A DNA stretch of 64,000 nucleotides from Nonomuraea solani (GTDB taxonomy: Bacteria > Actinomycetota > Actinomycetes > Streptosporangiales > Streptosporangiaceae): contig NZ_FNVT01000032.1 of assembly GCF_900108335.1 (NCBI RefSeq), positions 42,073 to 106,072 of the forward strand, given 5' to 3'. The notes under the pieces were generated by a model, which was not told the origin of the DNA, did not search any database, and saw only the letters and a program-made list of their open reading frames with translations. Shown here one piece after another: positions 60,253-64,000 of the stretch (the stretch's first letter is position 1; each line of letters opens with the position of its first letter). The position numbers were made by a program, and so were the translations under genes.

Positions 60253-62021
60253 CCCACAGGATACGCACCACCTGGCACATGCTGGTGCTGGCCTTCCGCG
60301 CGGATCCCCGAGTGGCGACTGTCGCCACGTTGTTGGTGGTGCTGGCCTCCGGGGTGGTCGCCGGGACCGCGGTGTGCCAGCGTTGGCTGGTCGACGCCGC
60401 AGGGCTGGGCGACGTCGGCGGCGTGGCGGCCGCCGTGATCGTCGGTGTGCTGGCGTACACGATGTCCTCGGCGCTTGAGCGGGTGCAGATGAATCTGCGA
60501 CCCTACCTGGCCGACCTGGTGTCGGTGCACGTACAGCACGAGGTCCTGCGCGTCACCGCCCACATCCCCACCATCGAGCACCTGGAACGCGTCGAGTACC
60601 TGGACCGGCTGACGACGCTGCGGCGCGGCACGTTCTCCCTGGCGGCGCTGTGCTGGACGGTCGTCGAGACCCTCGCCGCCGTGGTGAGCCTGGGCCTGAG
60701 CCTCTTTCTCTTGGCCGAGATCCACCCCGCTTTGTCGCTGCTCGCCCTGTGCGTCACGCCGGTGCTCGTCTGCAATGGCAAGGGTCAGCGGCTCAGACGC
60801 ACCGCTCAAGACGCGGTCGCACAGACCGTCCGGCATGAGGAAGCCATGCACGCGCTGTGCCTGCAACCCGAGTCGGCCAAGGAGGTGCTGATCGCCGGCA
60901 ACGGACCCGAGCTCAGCCACCGGGCCGAGCGGCTGTGGGAGCAGACCACTAGGCAGCAGCGCATCGCCCTGCTGAAGGGGATGGCATGGACGGCGCTCGG
61001 CTGGAGCTGCTTCTTCGCCGGGCTGGCCGGCGCGCTGGCCATCGTGGCGTACCTGGCGGTGGCAGACCGGGCGAGCACTGGAGACGTGGTGCTGGTGATC
61101 TGGCTGGCCGAGCGGCTCCGCCAACAGGTCTCGGGCAGCGTGACCGGCGCCGGTGCGATCGCTCAGGCCGGGCACATCGCCGACCATTACCTGTGGCTGC
61201 GCGACTACGCGGACGCCCTCCCCAAAGGCACGACCTCCGCGCCCGATTCGCTGACCACGGGCATCAGCCTGCGCGGCGTCACCTTCTCCTACTCCGGCGA
61301 CGAGACACCCTGCCTCATGGACATCGACCTGGACCTGCCGGCCGGCTCCACCGTCGGCCTCGTCGGCGTCAACGGCGCGGGAAAGACCACCCTGGTCAAG
61401 TTGCTGACCGGCATGCACAGGCCCGACCAGGGTTCGATCGACATCGACGGCCGGCGTCTGGCCGACATCGACCCCGCGCAATGGTCGGCCCGCTGTGCCG
61501 GCGCCTTCCAGGACTTCGCCAAGCTCCAACTCCGCGCCAGGGAAGCCGTGGGTGTCGGAGACCTGCGGCACATCGACGACAGCGACGCGATCGAGAGCGC
61601 CGTGGATCGTGCCGGGGCCCGTCAAACCGTCATGCGCCTCCCTGACGGCCTGGACACCCAGCTCGGGACCGTCTTCGACGGCACTGACCTCTCGCATGGC
61701 CAATGGCAGAAGTTGGCTCTCGGGCGCGCGATGATGCGCACGTCTCCGTTGCTGCTGATTTTCGACGAACCCACCGCGGCGCTCGATCCCCAGGCGGAGC
61801 ACGACCTTTTCGAAAGCTTCGCTCATCAGGCACAAACGGCCCGGCGACGCGGTGCGATCACCATATTGGTGTCTCACCGCTTTTCCACCGTCCACATGGC
61901 CGACGTCATCGTCGTCCTCTCTGATGGACGGGTTGCCGAAAGCGGTAGTCATGCCGAGTTGCTCGCCCTCGGCGGCCATTATGCCGAGCTTTACAACACC
62001 CAGGTCCAGGCATACAGATGA
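60249..62021 (+). CDS. ABC transporter, fused permease/ATPase (half-transporter 2)
   Basis: A 590-residue partner half-transporter. The membrane domain lies at about 25-300; Walker A is GVNGAGKTTLVKLL (near 378), Walker B LLLIFDEPTAALD, and the H-loop is SHRFSTVHMAD. The signature reads LSHGQWQKLALGRAMMR instead of LSGGQ, a deviation expected when only one of two ATP sites is catalytic. Coupled to the first half-transporter gene by a four-base overlap. Product export and self-resistance are the likely roles. Confidence 0.9.
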   Translation: MTHRIRTTWHMLVLAFRADPRVATVATLLVVLASGVVAGTAVCQRWLVDAAGLGDVGGVAAAVIVGVLAYTMSSALERVQMNLRPYLADLVSVHVQHEVLRVTAHIPTIEHLERVEYLDRLTTLRRGTFSLAALCWTVVETLAAVVSLGLSLFLLAEIHPALSLLALCVTPVLVCNGKGQRLRRTAQDAVAQTVRHEEAMHALCLQPESAKEVLIAGNGPELSHRAERLWEQTTRQQRIALLKGMAWTALGWSCFFAGLAGALAIVAYLAVADRASTGDVVLVIWLAERLRQQVSGSVTGAGAIAQAGHIADHYLWLRDYADALPKGTTSAPDSLTTGISLRGVTFSYSGDETPCLMDIDLDLPAGSTVGLVGVNGAGKTTLVKLLTGMHRPDQGSIDIDGRRLADIDPAQWSARCAGAFQDFAKLQLRAREAVGVGDLRHIDDSDAIESAVDRAGARQTVMRLPDGLDTQLGTVFDGTDLSHGQWQKLALGRAMMRTSPLLLIFDEPTAALDPQAEHDLFESFAHQAQTARRRGAITILVSHRFSTVHMADVIVVLSDGRVAESGSHAELLALGGHYAELYNTQVQAYR

Positions 62022-62066
62022 CAGTCCGCCGGCCGCTCGCCCAAACGATCAACCGGGAGGTATCGC

Positions 62067-62945
62067 GTGGCAAAACACGGAAATGATTCGCATTCGTTGC
62101 CGAGCAGTAGGGGTGGCGACGCGCTGGGTCTGGTACGCGATCACAATGCCATCGGGGCCTCGTCTTTGTACCCACGCGGAAAGATGACGACCATGGCCCG
62201 GTCGCTCCTGCGGCGGATCGCCAGTGCTGTGGAGCTCGACCTGCGGTGGACGTCCGCGAGGCTCGACAGTATGGGCGCGCCCGAGTCCTACATCAGCGCG
62301 ATCATGCGAGACGATCACCATGACGAACCAAGCCTGCGTGCGCTTCTCTCGCTGGCGGGCACCGCTGTCGAACGGGCGCTTGACCAGCCCTTGCGCCTGC
62401 TGCGAGAGCGCGGTGCGGCGGATTCGGTGTTCGTGTGGCCGGGGCAGCATTATCGGCTGCTGGCCTCGATCGTCGAACTGCTGAAACCGCAGACGGTGGT
62501 GGAGATAGGCACCTTCGACGGAGCCAGCGCACTGGCCCTCCTGGAGAACTTGCCGGTGACCGGGCGGCTGGTGACGTTCGACGTTGTCCCGTGGTCACAG
62601 GTGGGTCAGACCCTGCTCCGTGCCCAAGACCTGGATGACGGGCGACTGACGCCGATCACCGGCGATCTGTGCCGCCTCGAAGTGTTCGAGGCGCATGCGG
62701 AACTGTTACGAACGGCTGATCTTATCTTTTTGGACGGCCCCAAGGATGGAGAGTTCGAACCTTGCCTTATGTCCCGCCTCGGCACGGTCGGGATAAGACC
62801 GGGGACGCCCTTGCTTTTCGACGATATCCGACTGTGGAATATGCTGGAATTTTGGCACACGCTCGATCTTCCGAAGCTTGATGTGACCGGTTTCGGTCAC
62901 TTCACCGGAACCGGTCTGGCCTTGTGGGAGGAGGAGCGTATCTAG
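62067..62945 (+). CDS. Class I SAM-dependent methyltransferase
   Basis: A 292-residue protein starting at GTG 62067 behind GGGAGGT. The core has motif I VVEIGTFDGASALALLEN (near 147), an acidic motif II region (GRLVTFDVVPWSQVG), and LIFLDGPKDGEFEPCLMSRL with PLLFDDIRLWNM in the metal-dependent O-methyltransferase style. An N-terminal helical cap of about 120 residues precedes it. It probably O-methylates a sugar hydroxyl of the product. It is co-directional with the transporters, 45 bases downstream. Confidence 0.78.
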   Translation: MAKHGNDSHSLPSSRGGDALGLVRDHNAIGASSLYPRGKMTTMARSLLRRIASAVELDLRWTSARLDSMGAPESYISAIMRDDHHDEPSLRALLSLAGTAVERALDQPLRLLRERGAADSVFVWPGQHYRLLASIVELLKPQTVVEIGTFDGASALALLENLPVTGRLVTFDVVPWSQVGQTLLRAQDLDDGRLTPITGDLCRLEVFEAHAELLRTADLIFLDGPKDGEFEPCLMSRLGTVGIRPGTPLLFDDIRLWNMLEFWHTLDLPKLDVTGFGHFTGTGLALWEEERI

Positions 62946-63010
62946 GCGCCGATTCCGTCGCCGTGGCAAAAGGATAGAGTCTGGCATTTGCCTGGCTAAG
63001 ATTGGTCGCG

Positions 63011-63733
63011 ATGAGTATGAAGAACACTGGACCGCCGGCTCCTCGTCTCGCCCGGATCCGGGACCGCTGGCTAAGCGCCGTGACCGACGCCCTCCAAGAC
63101 GATCAGTTGGTGGTCGGCGCCGCTCTGGTCGGCTCTCTGGGCGCCGGTCGTGCCGACGACTGGAGCGACATCGACCTCCTCCTCATCGCTGAGGACGCGC
63201 ACCTCGATGACTACGCGACGGCCGACCGCCTTCCCAATGGTCCAGGCCAGCTGACCTTCGCCATCGACGCTCGCCACAACGGCCCTCTCAGCACCAGAGC
63301 GGTCAGCGCTCAGTACGTCGTGGACGGGCTTCCGCTCTGGATCGACTGGCACATTCACCCGGTCTCCCTGGCGAACTGGCCTTCCGACAGCACCGTCCTC
63401 TTCGACCGGTGCGACATCGATCGGACCTCGGCCACCTTCTCCGAGTATCTCAATCGCGGCCAGCACGAGTCGTCCACCCCGAAGACCCCTCACGACCACA
63501 AGGCCATGCGGTTGGCGCTCGTCCCGGTCGCCGGAAAGCAACTCGCCCGCCGCTCACCGGAGACGGCCCAGACGATCGAGTTCCTCGGCGGCCCCCATGT
63601 GTCTGACGGCGATTGGAAAGACCATCTCGACGCCCTGCGTCAGTTGCTCGACCAATTCGCGGCGCTCGGGCTCACTGACAGCCTCTTGGCCGGGTACGCC
63701 TATCTAGAAGTCCTGGAGGAAGCCCTGCACTGA
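63011..63733 (+). CDS. Nucleotidyltransferase-fold protein, aminoglycoside-ANT-like
   Basis: A 240-residue protein; ATG 63011 is used although a TTG at 63002 and an ATG at 63017 are in frame. The pol-beta-type motif ALVGSLGAGRADDWSDIDLL (near 40) contains GS, a glycine loop and DxD, followed by the third carboxylate region YVVDGLPLWIDWHI near 115. The helical C-terminal half resembles ANT/lincosamide nucleotidyltransferases. It may adenylylate the product or an intermediate as self-protection, or be an unrelated neighbour at the cluster edge. Confidence 0.7.
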   Translation: MSMKNTGPPAPRLARIRDRWLSAVTDALQDDQLVVGAALVGSLGAGRADDWSDIDLLLIAEDAHLDDYATADRLPNGPGQLTFAIDARHNGPLSTRAVSAQYVVDGLPLWIDWHIHPVSLANWPSDSTVLFDRCDIDRTSATFSEYLNRGQHESSTPKTPHDHKAMRLALVPVAGKQLARRSPETAQTIEFLGGPHVSDGDWKDHLDALRQLLDQFAALGLTDSLLAGYAYLEVLEEALH

Positions 63734-64000
63734 CTCGGCACGACGAAGGGGAACACCCCAAAGGCGGTCGCACTGTGCCCCCGTTCCGTCAGGTGGTGCT
63801 GATCCCGTATGCCTTCGACAGCTGTGATGGATCGCGGAGTGGCCGCCCTCATGTCACATCGATCTTCCCCTACGGGCATCAAGGCGACGAACGAGATCAA
63901 ACCCGTACACCACTCCCGTGGACGCTAACGGTGGCGATCATCACCGGCAGCACCCGCCCAGGCCGGACCGAGGGATGGCCACAAAGAATCAAGCCGCGAA
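63734..64000 (+). pseudogene. Cluster edge with possible FMN reductase N-terminal fragment
   Basis: No intact gene follows the nucleotidyltransferase. Near 63931-64000 one frame reads VAIITGSTRPGRTEGWPQRI, matching the typical start of NADPH-dependent FMN reductases (VAIITGSTRPGR) for 12 residues and then losing similarity. It runs off the window. It may be a short remnant like the one at 24.6 kb. Confidence 0.3.

Noticed and set aside
60177..61979. A 600-codon minus-strand frame
   Set aside because: Antisense of the second ABC transporter gene; high GC at third positions keeps it open.
31818..63733. Nitrile hydratase genes (toyJKL-like) for a sangivamycin-type carboxamide
   Set aside because: No nitrile hydratase alpha/beta motifs were found in any supported gene of the cluster.

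Overview
The window is high-GC DNA with actinomycete gene style: GTG and TTG starts, ATGA overlaps, ALF-repeat proteins, a LuxR-type LAL regulator and a Zur-controlled set of zinc-free ribosomal protein paralogues. It is most consistent with a rare actinomycete of the Streptosporangiaceae/Nonomuraea kind. That placement is an inference from gene content, not from a phylogenetic marker.

Layout. 0-9.1 kb: a repeat protein cut by the window edge, a 1356-residue secreted ALF-repeat/alanine-rich protein, and small hypothetical genes. 9.1-11.7 kb: a CobW-like GTPase diverging from rpmG-rpmE2-rpmB-rpsN-rpmF across a Zur-box-like palindrome. 11.7-31.1 kb: a decayed accessory zone. Intact genes (S41 protease, FAD monooxygenase, TrmO-like protein, LAL regulator, alpha/beta hydrolase, WYL regulator, TetR regulator, SDR, two-domain ABM-like protein, NmrA-like protein, patatin) lie among many truncated or frameshifted remnants. 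A diverged repeat of about 125 bp occurs at 9.1 kb and 31.0 kb. Both copies carry a terminator hairpin, and the second runs into the 3' part of a tRNA-Arg(CCU)-like gene, so this looks like an old integration or rearrangement hot spot.

31.8-63.7 kb: a large nucleoside biosynthetic cluster. It encodes every step expected for a toyocamycin-type 7-deazaadenine nucleoside: FolE2, QueD, QueE and QueC (GTP to preQ0), a PRPP-dependent phosphoribosyltransferase, a GMP-reductase/IMPDH homologue, PurA- and PurB-like enzymes (6-oxo to 6-amino) and an HAD phosphatase. Interleaved with these, in shared operons, are genes for sugar supply and decoration that simple toyocamycin clusters do not need: a UXS-like sugar-nucleotide dehydratase, a DegT aminotransferase, an acyl-CoA-dehydrogenase-fold flavoenzyme, a NodU/CmcH carbamoyltransferase, a Gfo/Idh/MocA oxidoreductase, three glycosyltransferases, an asparagine-synthetase-like amidotransferase, a methyltransferase, and an acylation module (two AMP ligases, a carrier protein, a free-standing condensation domain). 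Two ABC half-transporters and a nucleotidyltransferase-like gene are candidates for export and self-protection.

The proposed product is a glycosylated, carbamoylated and acylated 7-deazaadenosine-type nucleoside. I recognise no described cluster with this combination, but that is memory, not a search. Two intergenic palindromes sharing the core TGTCYCGCCGGCGGGACA sit in the two divergent promoter regions of the cluster and are candidate operators.
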